A stretch of 64,000 bases of DNA from Liolophura sinensis (lineage: Eukaryota > Mollusca > Polyplacophora > Chitonida > Chitonidae), in NCBI RefSeq assembly GCF_032854445.1, contig NC_088303.1:35225501-35289500 (forward strand), given 5' to 3'. Of this stretch, positions 1 through 12,446 are shown in pieces; position 1 is the first letter of the stretch, and every line of letters starts with the position of its first letter. Both the position numbers and the translations under genes were made by a program. The notes below the pieces were generated by a model. That model did no database searches, was not told where the DNA came from, and saw only the letters and a list, made by a program, of their open reading frames with translations.

Positions 1-910
1 TAATAATAATAATATTAATAATAATAATAATAAAATATGTGTTAAGTAGACTGTCTTTTTAGGGCTACCTCTACTTGTAAGGTTTTATAGTCAGCTACAA
101 ATTAGGCCCAGCTGTAGAAAATTGATTAGATTTTCTCAGCATTAAGTTGGTTAGCCCTTTACCACCTTGGAACATTTACAAAGATTCCCTGCCCACTGTT
201 TCTACCCAGCCGGAGGTCAGTACTGGTCAAGTGTGTTGTCTTCCCATCAAAGGTCCAGTTGATTTTCTGCCTTTATTGAATCAAACTTTTACCCGCAGAG
301 GCATATTAATTTATCAGATTTTCCAGACACTGTGAGTGTGTGATATTTCATTGACCCGAACTTGTGAGGAATCTTTGAGCCCCGACTGTGTCATATAATG
401 TAATAAATCGTGTCGCTGGTCACTTAATGTTGAGAAAGGAAATGTTGCTCGCGGGTGGTGCAGAAAAAAAAAAAAACAGGTCTGTCTACCTGCTTAAAGC
501 CAATATGGCCTAAGGCCGTAATAAACATCTGGCAGCTAGACCTTGGCTCTGTAGGAGCTGCTATGATTTCATAAATGGAGCTCATGTTTGCAGCTGAACA
601 CGAGTTAAAGCCTTCTCATCCTCTTCAATCACACTCACACCTTGTTTCTGTTTTACACCTTTTGTGTTTCACAGATTATTATATACAGTTTTTACAGTTG
701 TGAGATATTTCTGCAAAATTTAAATAATGTTATACCATCTCCTGTCAGATAACGTATTTATGCATAAAATACATTATGCACAGGTTTTTGTTGATCTGAA
801 TGAAATGAAAAACTAGTGTTCTGTGATATAAAGGTCATTGTATTTGGTGGTTTATTAGCAAAATTTGGTATGCTGATTGGTACACCTATAAGGGTGATAG
901 GTTCTTGCAG

Positions 911-1030
911 GCGGATCTTTCTACACTTGCCATGCAGATCTTTCTACATTTACCAAGCGAATCTTTCTACACTTTCCTTGCGGATCTTTCTACACTTACC
1001 ATGCGGATCTTTCTACACTTACCATGCAGA
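911..1030. repeat. 23-bp tandem repeat, five copies
   Basis: The word ATCTTTCTAC recurs at 915, 938, 961, 984 and 1007, an exact 23-bp spacing, within a unit like GCGGATCTTTCTACACTTAC. Copies differ by a few bases. Confidence 0.93.
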
Positions 1031-4000
1031 TGAATTCTTTTCTCGACACTCGATCTGTTAATTATTTCTTCATAGAATAAGCGATCTAATTCAAATTCCT
1101 CAAGTCCTTTTTTATGTTGTTTTTTTTTTTTGTCCTTCACTTTCCCCTTTTTTTTGTCCTTCAGTTTCTCATTTTTTTTTTTTTTTTATATTTCACATTC
1201 TTTATTGTATTTTTGGGGTTTTGTGTTTTCGTTAACTTGCATTTGCTGAACGCTTCTATGAATGGGTCAAACAGAAGCAGTGCTATAGTCGGCTGCAGAC
1301 CTTTGACAGAGTCCTCCCCCTTTGATGTCAGTGGTTCAAAGTGCTAGTTACGCGATGAAATGCTCCATGGCATATGATAAAATATTATTTTATAAGCGTA
1401 TGTCAATAGGCAGGCAGGCCTTTGCTTGGCACCCAGTCATTCTCTTGGCACACGACGTCCCAGGCTTGTATTGTAAGAGGCTGAGTTATTCCAGCTTGTA
1501 TAAATTTGTCATTATTGCTATTTAGAGCATTAGGCAGGGCTTGTGCGGCAGCACTTGGGCAGCATGGCTTACATAGCTCTATAGAAATTCCATAGATGGA
1601 GATTTGGATCTGACGGGACACCTGACGGATACTACGTGCCATATCGCTGCTCTTACTACGCTCTCGCACGTTGATGTCCTGCAAACACCAGCATCATCCC
1701 AGCCTCGCGTTTTTAATTCCAGAAGGGAGGGAACGCAGGTTTAAAAAAAAAAAAATCAAAGAATGTAGATTGTAAACAATTCTCTGTGTCAACAAAAAGG
1801 AAAATTCTGCAGAGCTCAAACAATATAAGACAATAATCCAATTTTTCTGAGCACGCGCCCAGGTGTGCATTCTACCTGCATCGTTTGACTGGAGGGAGTC
1901 TGGCAATGTCTGTGTTCTCCAACAGAACAAGTCAGCCCAGTGTTCACTTCACCAACATGATTCACATGTTTTCTGTCCATATGCTTGTATATATGTACCT
2001 CAAAATCTGCATGAATTTTGAGAAGATTCAATATCAGCATGGCTATGAATTCACGGTATGCTTTAGCCAGCTCTCATACCAGTCCATATAGACATTCACA
2101 AACTTGCTTTGAATATCAGAAGGTGCTTCAGATATTCACTAAGTAGGAAATCTTTGTGGGCATTCTGGTTTCAGATTCAGTTTACTTTGAATAATTATTG
2201 TAGGCTTAATCATTCTGCGAAAAAAAAATCAAACAGGTAGGCTTTTCTTTGGTACAAAAATGCAAAAGTTTTTATGCTTTGTGTAAATACTAAGGTTTTT
2301 GCCACTTTGCATATATCATTTATGGTTAAGCAAAAAAAAAAACATATACAAGGTATTTGTTTTTTAAATTTTGTGTGAAGTTGTTTTTCTGGTATTCGGA
2401 GTAAATTGAATACTGTAACATATTTTCTACTTTTCGAAGTCCCATGTCAGACTATCAATATCATAATTGCCTCAGGCAATCAACATAATAGCCTTCTATT
2501 GTGAAAAAATAGAGAACGTTAAAATCCCCAGAAAAATAAGCACAAGTCCGTTATATTGTCAGGCACATGTGGAAAATGAAGGAAGCCGGAGATGACTGGA
2601 TGCCTGTGTTTATGATTCATAGGGAAATATCAAAACAAAGTATTTTTCTGATTAGCTTTTTACTGTTATTTTTTTTCTTCTGTCGACATAATGTAACAAT
2701 GTTGAGAATGGTCCATGTGTTGTCAGTGCAGACGCCTGCATATCTCAGCTCCCTACAAAAGCTGGCTACAGGTTCTGACAACTTTTTGACAGGGAGTCAC
2801 ATTGTTCTTCTGGACGACTCTGACTTCAGAACAATCCACGTCATGTTATTGAGTAATAATACCCCAATGGAACCTCACATGTTCGCTAGTTCAGTTCAGG
2901 TGCACTGTTTTACTTCTACAGCCAACCATCAAAGAATGCTTGCTCCTTGGAAGGCCTCTACAATCTAGCTTGTCAAGGCTTATGAAAAATGCTTCTTTTT
3001 CGTTGTCTTTTTTTTTTTGGCCACATTATTTATATTTTATCATCACAGCATCTTGAAGCATTTGGACACGGTTGAGCACCTTTTTCAGTACCTATCTTTA
3101 TAATCTCGTGGATTTACGTATTACCGACACATAAGCTAGTAAATGTACCTCAGTCGGCCAACTTGCTTTCAGTTATGTCCATTCTTCTAGGGAACTCGTC
3201 ACCTTATTAATATGTGAAGTATGACTTCTCTAGAGTCATAAGTGAAAATGTAGTTTTTAAATTTGCATAAAATATGAATAAATTAAAAATGCAACACAAA
3301 TGAATGCATATATAGCTTTTAAAGATGAATTTCAATGGCATACTTCCGCTGTAATGTATTTTTATTTTTTAGCTATTAAAATTGAAGATCTTTCAGAGTT
3401 AGCCGAGACAATTATCTGCCAGGTGGGTAAAAAAAGCCAGTAAAGTGTAAGAGAAAATAGATTGGAATTACTGAATTCCTGCTTAACAACAATTATGAAT
3501 CATTGTAGCATGCAAACATTAAATTTATAGTTTCTGTGTAAGGTAGTTTTCATTGAAGTCTATATCTGAACAGACGGAAGGAAATGCCTGCAGATTAAAT
3601 CACCTTTTGTATTTTTGTTAATGAACTGTACAAGCTACCTCTGTTAATGTAACTCTGACACTGTAAATATTAATGGCATCAAATTCTGAATCATACTCAC
3701 CTATCTTTAGCAAAAAAAAAATGGACACAGTTATTAACAAAGTACAAAAAAATGACATAAAATTGCTCGTCTTCGTATTTGTCATGTTTAGCTCAAATTA
3801 CAGGCACTTATCAGCACTATTAATTTCAGTTTTTTTTTGTCTATCCCTGAGGAAGGAAGACAGTCTCCTAAAGAAAAAAAAAACATTCATTAATAAAAAT
3901 TGCACCTAATAACTTGTATCATAGATAAAATTGATTTTCTTTCTCCCTGGTGTAGTGTTTTTTTTTTCAACAGTGGCCCAGGTACAAGATGGTTGTATAC

Positions 4001-7000
4001 CTTATGCCCTACAGGTGTGTGTTTGTGAATGACTGTGGTGTATGGGGGGCAGTCAGTACACAACCTCTTCATTACACACCTCTGCACAGGTTAAAGGGCA
4101 CGGCTTGTTGATTTTTGCTGACCAAGGTAGAGCGGACTTGTGCCTCTTCCCCCCACTCCCTTTTACAGTTAAATTGACTTGTCCCATGAGGCTGAATTCC
4201 TGCTTAAGAGGCAGCTTCATCTGGGCAAGCCTATTTTAATTTAGGTAGGAAAATATCCAGACATGCAAATGCATTTAGAAAGGCAACAGGATGATGGTTT
4301 CCCATATCTGGCTTGCCTGACATTTTAAAATGAAGTCTGGGGTTTTATTGTTTTTCTTTGTCTTGCTCTGGTGACATTTTGATGCCTATAGTTTTTGGAA
4401 AAGGTCAGTGGACTGCAAGCTCTAGCATTTGGGAGGATAATCTGTTGATCAAGCTAATTAAAGCTCCCTTGTCTGTGTCACAGATGACTTCGTAGGTTTA
4501 TGATTTTAAGATGCCCTCTTCTGCTTATTACGTCTTTTGCATTGATTGCTCGTTCTGTAATTTGTAACCTGGTTTAAAACATTGGCAATGCAGGCCTGTG
4601 TATGTATTGTGACCAATTTTTTGTTTACCAATGTTTCCTTAGAAAAGGCATCTTAAAAATACCATCTTCCTCTTTTCATTTCAAAAATATATTCCAATTT
4701 AAATATCTTAAACATTATGCACTTTATAGTTTTTTCCTAAATTTTATTTTCCTGAATATATGTTAACAGTTTTGGTTTTAAAATCTGATTTCTCCTTAAC
4801 TACCTCATCAGTGTCTTCAGAGGTGAGAGGGGTGGGGGTGGGGGTTCGGATGAATTTCATTGGCCCAATATATCCCATCAGACAAGCGGATTGCCCGGGT
4901 GATAGCTATCAGCTGGAGAATCATCTTAGAATCTCTTTGAATCTCTGAGATCTTGTTTATAAATCGTGGAAGGGTTGAGGCCAGCTTGGCAGTGGATGTA
5001 TCTATATTTTCCATGGTCTCTAGAAACAACATGTGCAGGACCATTAGAGTTTTGATCACACCACAGAAATATTCCCATCTGTGGCCTTTTATTGCCCGGG
5101 TCTTTCTCAACCAGTTGGGGGTAGAGAATTATCCTTGGACTTTAGGTTACAAGGTAAACATTGTAGGAATCTGTGAGTAGCTGTGGATGAGACCTAGGTT
5201 GGCCTGATTTAGTCTGACCTCTATAGGTACAACAAAACCTTTTACATACACACAACTCACCCAAGCTGGCTTTAATACCAAACTTTAAATGTTAAGTTCT
5301 GGTCGCCAGAATTTAAAACATAGTAAAAATATAAACAAAAATTTGTGGTTAATGAACAAAATTTTTGCTTAGCATAAGTATTCATAATGATGTCATTAGT
5401 TTGAATACATGAGTAAAAATCTGATTGTTAGTCCTCTTTATTTGAAATGGAATATTAATAAAGTTTTTCTGCATTATTTGTGAACATAAATATTCTATTT
5501 CAATAATATTTTGTCCTTTTTTAGATCTGATGATATAAGCCAGCACCTGAATTTTTGTTTCTGATTTATTTTTTCCTTTGCACATGCATGTAGGTGAAAA
5601 ACAAAGGAAGGAAATATCTGTTATATATTAAAAATGACATTTATGGAGGGGTTTTATTCGAAGGCCAGATCCCATTAGGCTGTATATGGCAATATGTATC
5701 AGCAAATATATAGGTCATAACTTAGTTGCTAGAAGGTCCTAGCCTATAAATGCCACTAAGGCCTAAAGGTGTGCTAAACTTGTGGCCTATGACATACCTA
5801 TCTTCTAAGTGAAGAAGATATTTTGGACATATATTAAATGGAATATAATATTAAAGATGACAGCGGGACACTTAGAGACCATTACCAGAGGCACAAGTGT
5901 TTGTAAATGATTTTCTTTCTTGGGAAAATTACGACCTGACAAACTGTGCCATTTTAATCCACATCAGCTCTGAAAAATATGTAGAAGATTAAGGCTTTGA
6001 CAAGATAGTGACCTGATTAGCCTTATATCCCAAACACAAATCAGAGGTCTTTGTCAACACATAAGGCAAGTTAACTGGATTTTCTGGCTTCAGGTACAAC
6101 CGTACATGCACATATATGTATGCATTTATATGGCTTGTATAATTAATGTAGACAGTAGTTTGAAAAAAAATCAATTCAAAATAAGGGTAAAGTAACAAAA
6201 AAATGTATCCCTTTTCTGTAAGATGTACCACTCAGGATATATGCAACATAAGTGGAAGCTATAGAGTGGCAGTTGAATTATAGGTAATAATAGTACAATG
6301 AAAAAAATAGTATTTAAAATGAAAGTTTGAGATTGGGGTTCTTCTCCTATTGGAGGAGAGTTACGTAATATTGAAAGTTTGTAGGAAGTATAAGCTTATA
6401 GGACAGTTGTAATCAGGCAGGTTGAGATAATCTGGACATATCATGGAAGAAAAACGTCCTGGACAATAAGAGAAGATGTCAGCATTTTATCAGAACGATG
6501 TGAAATGGTGCGTGAGGAAACTGAGCATGCTGTCGGTGCTGTGGACACTCCAGGGAGATTCCATCTAAGGGGGTCTGAAAGAAAACAGAGAGGTTAAAAT
6601 CAGGTTTTTGAACATAGCCACGGTGATATGATTCATGATGTGCGAGAGGTTGTCTTCTCCCAACATCATGCAGCCAAATCATAATCGCTTCTCCTCGTGT
6701 CATTTCTCAAATTAATTGAAAGATTGCAAAGGAAGTTGATAGCTGAGCAATTGGGCCTGGCTGACAAGAAGGGATTACTAGGGGAATGGAGTAAGGGGCT
6801 ATCTAACCTTTCTGTAATTGATTAATCTGTTCTATGTGATTTTTTTGCTCATGATCTAATTTTTGTTTAGTGCTGGGCTGATTAGGGCCAGTGCACGGAG
6901 GGTTTTCAGGCCCTGACTTATGACACCTCCAGATTGGGGGTTAAATCCGGGCTTGTCGGCAGGAAATACAGAAAGAGATGAATTATGAGCCTGCATCGAA

Positions 7001-8010
7001 CGAGAAGATGACAGGGTTTCAGCACAGAGCGCGCTCTAATGCTCGGATTCTGAGATCCCAATCCTTTCCGTCACTGGCCCATTATTCCTCCTATTTTGTG
7101 TTTTAAAAGCAGATAAATCATCGTGTTTTTCATTCGGGGTGCCATCATGGAAAATGGTCGACATTGATTTGGAGGCAAAGGTCAGTTGACCTGGTATAAA
7201 TTTTTTTTATCATACCTCCTCTGAGGAAAAATTACTCCCATAAAATCGTGTATAAATGATAGAAAATTGGAAGCATCAATCTTTGAGCGAGCGATTAGGC
7301 TATCGATGATTTTGCCCAGGAAATAGCGAGGTCAGGACCAAGGGGAGGCCAGCCATCGTTTACATAGCCTACAAGATTGACGATGATAAATTCCAGGAAG
7401 ACAATGTCTGCTAGGAGACTTTTGAACTCTACACTCTGCAAGGTATAAATCCTTGGCACTATTAATTTGAGGCACTCCGTCACGATAAGCCTCTGAAAAA
7501 TATGACCCTGGTGGTCTTAAGTTCAGACCAAGGAGCGGGTGTTAATTCCTAACAGCTGGTTTTACCCTCACTATTCCCAAACCCCACCCACAAGGTTGAT
7601 GGATTCTGAGGAATAAACCAATCTGGTAATATCGAGAGAAAATCGCTGAAATTCTTCTGACGCGTCATATTTGGGAAGAAAGAGGTGCTGAAGGTGGAAT
7701 ATTGCATACATGAAGTCAGTAAAACTAATGTCTTACTTTGACTTTAAAAAAATTCGCTTTTTAGAGGCAGTTTTTTTTTTTTGAAATTAGCTTTAAGCCG
7801 AACATGTGTTGTTCAGGTAGAATATTATTCTACCTGACTAAATTCAAAATGACTAACTTAGTCATGACTAACGAAATTTTAGGTCAAATACATCAGGTGA
7901 AACTCTGCATTATATATGTATGGTAAAGGAAAGGATCGCCTGGTGGTGGAAGGATCCAGTGATTAGTGATCAGGCTGGACTTAATACATTGGTGTCAGCT
8001 TAATTCTAAG

Positions 8011-8193
8011 GTGCAGTACTGCTCGTTCCTAACGATATATCCGGCACGGATAGGGGTCAGAACATCCATGCATTGGTCGGCCATCATGGCTGTAGGATCC
8101 ATGTAGGATCCGCCCCACATCTGATTAAGATTCACGTAGGATGGATGAATGATACACGTGGAGTATATCGTTAGGGTCGGGCAATACTCTACA
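8011..8193. mobile_element. putative short inverted-repeat element (MITE-like)
   Basis: Imperfect terminal inverted repeats of about 33 bp. The left arm contains GTACTGCTCGTTCCTAACGA and the complement of the right arm GTATTGCCCGACCCTAACGA, sharing CCTAACGATATA exactly. The 120-bp interior has two close copies of GTAGGATCC. No coding capacity. No clear target duplication was identified, so it could be a structured non-mobile sequence. Confidence 0.45.
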
Positions 8194-9672
8194 GGTAGAT
8201 GTACTCACATACTTTATAGGCTTTCTCTCATTTATAATGCTTCTCTCATTTTCTGAGATTTAAGAGAGGTTTTTCCAGTCAAGGTTGGCCTTATTGTAAC
8301 AGTGAAGACCAGCTAACTCATCCTGACGCATCTAACAAAGTTGCCCTGCCCATGTTTATACATCACCCCATTTAACGTCTAAAATATTCACTCGTGACAG
8401 TTGTGCTCAGAATGACAAAATTTCAGACAACTTGTATTTTTCCTGGGTTATGTCATGAACAGCTCATCCTAGCTCTGTCAACAAAGAACTTTAAAATTGC
8501 CAATCAGGGCTGAAGGCTGATGTTCATTTATCCCAGACCTAAATGAGTTAGAGTCTGCTGTCACTAGGTGCAAGCAATTTTCAGTTTTAATTTTTTAGTT
8601 GTATAGATTCAGTCTATTGATACTACATGTCGCCATACATTCATTTTCCTTCATTTATAGGTAAAAAAAGTGTAAACAGTGTAAATGTATTGTAGGCATT
8701 TTATGATTTACCAGTAGAGTACTTAAGACAAGGTGGAAATTTACGCAGGATCTGAAGTTGCCGCTTTGACATTTCTGTGATAAATACCATGTCTTTTCTT
8801 TAGAACTAAGTCATGCTTCTAACAACTGCTTTTAAGTCATTCATCTTGTGCATGCTATTCAGGTGACAGGCAGTTCCGCTTACACATGCATCACTATGCC
8901 AGAAAATTATTTGATATTTCATGTGTAACTAATATAACTATTTTATAAGGAAATGAATTTTAATATACATGACAACCTTAAATAATGATAGACTTCATTA
9001 GTAAGCAGCAAGTATCTAAAGCTTACACACAGTTATTCATTTGTAAATTTCCAAGTTTTTATTTACTTGTTACGTTTATATATATTTCACTTTTTCATAT
9101 AAAATTAAACTGTTTGTTTCATTTGACCTTTTTTAAGCATTATACATCACCTGCTTTCACATCATAAATATAATTTAATATTGGTAATTAAAACATGTCA
9201 AATCTGTATACAAACAGTAGAAGGGACTCACCTTTTTAATACTGGATGAAAGAACCGTTACACTTACCGCAGCTTATACAATAAAAGGGTTTATTTTAAT
9301 GTAGATTCTATGTGTATGATAAAATGTAAAAGGTAATAGATTATGAAAGATTTATGCTAAGGGAAGAAGTAAGTTTTCTGAAACAAGAAGAAATATAGCA
9401 AAACAAACATAACATGGAAAATTCTTGGATCATATTAAACACATTTGTGCAAAGATATTAAGAGTGTTAGTGGTGAGAAGCACTTCTTTGAAAAGGCCTA
9501 ATATAAATTAATCTACCAAGGAATGGGATTGCTGTGCTTGACGGCCATGTTTTTACATTCCAATAACTATTACAAATTCTTTAAGAGTTGTAAAACTTTC
9601 GAGTTGTGTTATTGTAAGTAAGATTTGATTGTAGTGTAACTGCACACAGTAAATCAGGGATGGGCTCAGCCT

Positions 9673-9738
9673 TGATCAGATTGTCTTATATGTCTGATCA
9701 GATTGTCTTATATGTCTGATCAGATTGTCTTATATGTC
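9673..9738. repeat. 22-bp perfect tandem triplication
   Basis: Three adjacent identical 22-bp copies starting TGATCAGATTGTCTTATA at 9673, 9695 and 9717. Identity of all copies suggests recent expansion. Confidence 0.95.
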
Positions 9739-11354
9739 TGCTGGCGAATACACTCCATTCTCTGCGTGTAGCCAGAATTGGTTGTGACAGGGCCGTGTAG
9801 GGACATAAGTAAGACCATCAAACATGATACACCATTCAGAGACAAGCCTCTGGTGTTGCGTGAAGAAATCATGTCTGGTACCTGTGCATATAAATAACAC
9901 TTAGCCAGGTAAAATGTGTGAATGAGGACTGAATCATTGACATATATAGAAAAAACCCTGAATGTGTCATAGGCCTGAGTGATGATACCTGTTGTATTAG
10001 CTGTAACACATTGTTACATTGTTACAATAGTTACATTGTTTTACATGTTACGTTGAGAAACATTTGTTCAATTTGAATAGATACCCATTTATTATCTGAA
10101 AGCAGATATATATACAAATTGGGTAAACCTCTTTCATCTTTTTTTGTTCATGTTTTTTGTGAATTACAATTTTTAGAGTGACTGGCATTTTTACGTTTCT
10201 TATTTCAATCTGATGTGTTTGAGCGAATGGTAATCATTTACATACCACACAAAGGCAGAATTTTGGGACTTTTGGGCTGAGAAGTCTGTTATTTTGTGTA
10301 ATCAGTTTCCTATAAAGTTCTTAGTATCTAGGTTAGTACTACCACGCAGAGTACTGGACACATCAAGTGTGTAGATGTCAAGTGATATTAGTTCGATTTA
10401 TTTTGTGTTGAGGAAACACCTTTAACTTAAAGGCTGTGTTATGATTTAAGCTGACAATTATGCCACACTGAACTGGAAATTTAGAGGTCCTGGGTGGGAT
10501 TAGAATTTGCAAAAGTACTTGGGGCCTGGGCTGTATTTGCTTACAGTGCCTGCTGCCGCCACCCAAGTTTTAGTGTAAATATCAGTAAAAAGAGCAGAAA
10601 AATTATATTTTGTATAGGCTTAGGTAGCAGCACAAGCTTTTCCTGGGGTGAAGAGGTTGAAAATGAATCTTGGGTGCTGCTGTTTTCTCCGTGAGGGTTT
10701 CCAGCCTCTCCAACATTTGCTGTCACGATGCAATGATAAGTCATCTCGGCCAGAAAAGTGGTTGCCAAGCTACAGGCTGTTTACTTTACTACATCATGTG
10801 TATTGCAGGGCCCAGTCCAATATCTAGAAACTATCAACTCTTGATATGGAACGTTTGCTAATGGCAAGTTTATGAGGCAAAAACTTCTCTTGTAATATAT
10901 TTAATTTGGTTGGCATGAAGTGACCCAGCCCATGTTAGTGATCATGTACACAAGCAACCACCCCCCACCCCCCTCCCCCCTGCCATGCCTGTGCTAACGA
11001 CCAGTCTTTGGGTGGAGTGTTGAATGATCGTTTGGAAGATTACAGTAGAGTAGGAACAAATTGAAATAGACCAAAACTGCTGTGGGCATTCTTTGTTCTT
11101 TCATATCTTGATTGGTTTTAAACGCACATCCAGTGTACCAATTTGTTTTTATTAACTTTTTGGCATATGTGTTCAGTTGATCTCTCATTTTATATCTACA
11201 TTTACTTACATATATGTATATAAATAGTATAGTATATTAAAAAGTTTTATGTCCATCTTTTCTGTGTATATTTACATGTATCCTTAACACCCTGGAATGG
11301 TTTTTGATCCACATTGTATTTGTCCCAACTCTAACAGATAGTTTTGTGTTACAG

Positions 11355-11510
11355 GTGCTTCCTCAGCCAGATCCCCCAATCCAACCTCCCCAGCCATAGA
11401 CAAGTCACAGTTTGTAAGCGATGACCCTTTCTTCAAGCACAAATGTAGAATGTGTCATAAGGTGTTTGGAAGTGACAGCGCCTTACAGATCCACATTCGA
11501 TCTCATACAG
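11355..11510 (+). CDS. sall: spalt-like (SALL) internal exon, first finger of the first zinc-finger pair
   Basis: Internal coding exon of a SALL-family nuclear zinc-finger transcription factor, usually a repressor in development. The acceptor is a TTTTGTGTTACAG tract with a branch-point-like CTAAC about 20 nt upstream. The donor is CAG|GTAAGT at 11508-11516, a near-perfect consensus. Translated after two carried-over bases, it reads an Ala/Ser/Pro-rich lead-in, then [18 protein letters not shown] and a finger with cysteines at 11444 and 11453 and histidines ending at 11506. DPFFKHKC and [10 protein letters not shown] are typical of the first double finger of fly and vertebrate SALL proteins. 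The exon is 156 nt with phase 1 on both sides and ends inside the H-T-G-E-R-P linker, joining in frame to the exon at 21005. Upstream exons were not found in the window. Confidence 0.94.
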
Positions 11511-12068
11511 GTAAGTCTACATTTGTTAACCTGTTGTCACTGGTATTATCGGAAACTGTACCCATTGATGTTACCTGCGAGAGCAAATCAAGGTATACAT
11601 GTAGGGTCAACCCGAATTCAGTGCTTTCATAACTAACAGACGTTAACCTGTTCAGATAATTTGGGGAAACTACATGTATAGCATCATTTGAACTTCCATG
11701 GTGTCTTCTTCTAAAATCCTTGTTCCAAACAAATAGCACATGTAGCTTTTTATATGCACAGGGGCTCACAGGTTTCTCATGATAACTTTCTGTAAACAGG
11801 TTTGAGAGCATGTTGATAGTTAAAAGGTTAGTGCACATGTATAAATGTATAAGTCAAATCAGATCTGCTGGGAAAAGAGAAAAGAAAACAACACTTGCCA
11901 ATTCATGGCATATATATATATATATATATGTCAGTATTGTTAGACTAGAAGCAATATAGTACCTGAAAAAGTAAAGCTGCATGATAAACATTTTTACATA
12001 AACAATCTATTTGTTGTATTCAAAATATGGCGGATCAGTACAGACAGAAGAAACAAATTTTAGGTTGC

Positions 12069-12135
12069 TTTTTTTTGTTACTTTTTAATAGCATCCTCAG
12101 TTTTTTTTTTTGTTACTTTTTAATAGCATCCTCAG
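12069..12135. repeat. two-copy direct duplication, about 33 bp
   Basis: A T-run followed by GTTACTTTTTAATAGCATCC and TCAG occurs twice back to back. The copies differ only in T-run length. It lies in the sall intron. Confidence 0.9.
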
Positions 12136-12409
12136 CAAAGCGAAATAATTCCGTTGTAAGGGGGAGATAAGCATGCATGGCTGTGGTCCAAAACTGGGCT
12201 GTGCTTAGAACAATGCCTTAGTTAACATGACAGGAAATAAGGCGGATCAATTGCAGTGGAGAAGCAGGATTTTAAGACACTCCAAATCTGTAGGCTTTCC
12301 CAAGAAGGACATGAATATAGCTGTGAATTGTCTGCAACACCTTCTGTTTAGATGGCCCCCATTTTTGGCAAAGTCGCCCAGTATATGCATATACCTCCGT
12401 GTTACCCTT

Positions 12410-12446
12410 CTCCCCCGCCCCCCCCACCCCCACCCCCCCTCACCAT
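12410..12446. repeat. C-rich tract with G-quadruplex potential on the minus strand
   Basis: Several C-runs of three to nine are separated by single A or G bases, meeting the usual G4 pattern on the complementary strand. It lies in the sall intron. A similar tract occurs at 10958-10980. Confidence 0.7.

Larger units (their letters stand above)
1..11354 (+). other. presumed upstream sall intron or 5' region, no recognised exon
   Basis: The exon at 11355 needs a donor upstream, and I found no exon in this stretch encoding the SALL N-terminal peptide, C2HC finger or glutamine run. It is therefore probably intron, although short 5' exons cannot be excluded. It begins with a (TAA)n tract (1-34) and holds T-rich tracts near 1120-1190 plus the small tandem repeats and inverted repeats listed separately. 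A stretch around 6.7-7.5 kb is less AT-rich and dense in homeodomain-type (TAATTGATTAAT) and nuclear-receptor-type motifs, as expected of a conserved non-coding element, but conservation was not tested. Confidence 0.6.

Noticed and set aside
2567-2968. 133-codon plus-strand frame
   Set aside because: No recognisable domain; AT-rich surroundings and a poly-Phe stretch from a T-run suggest chance.
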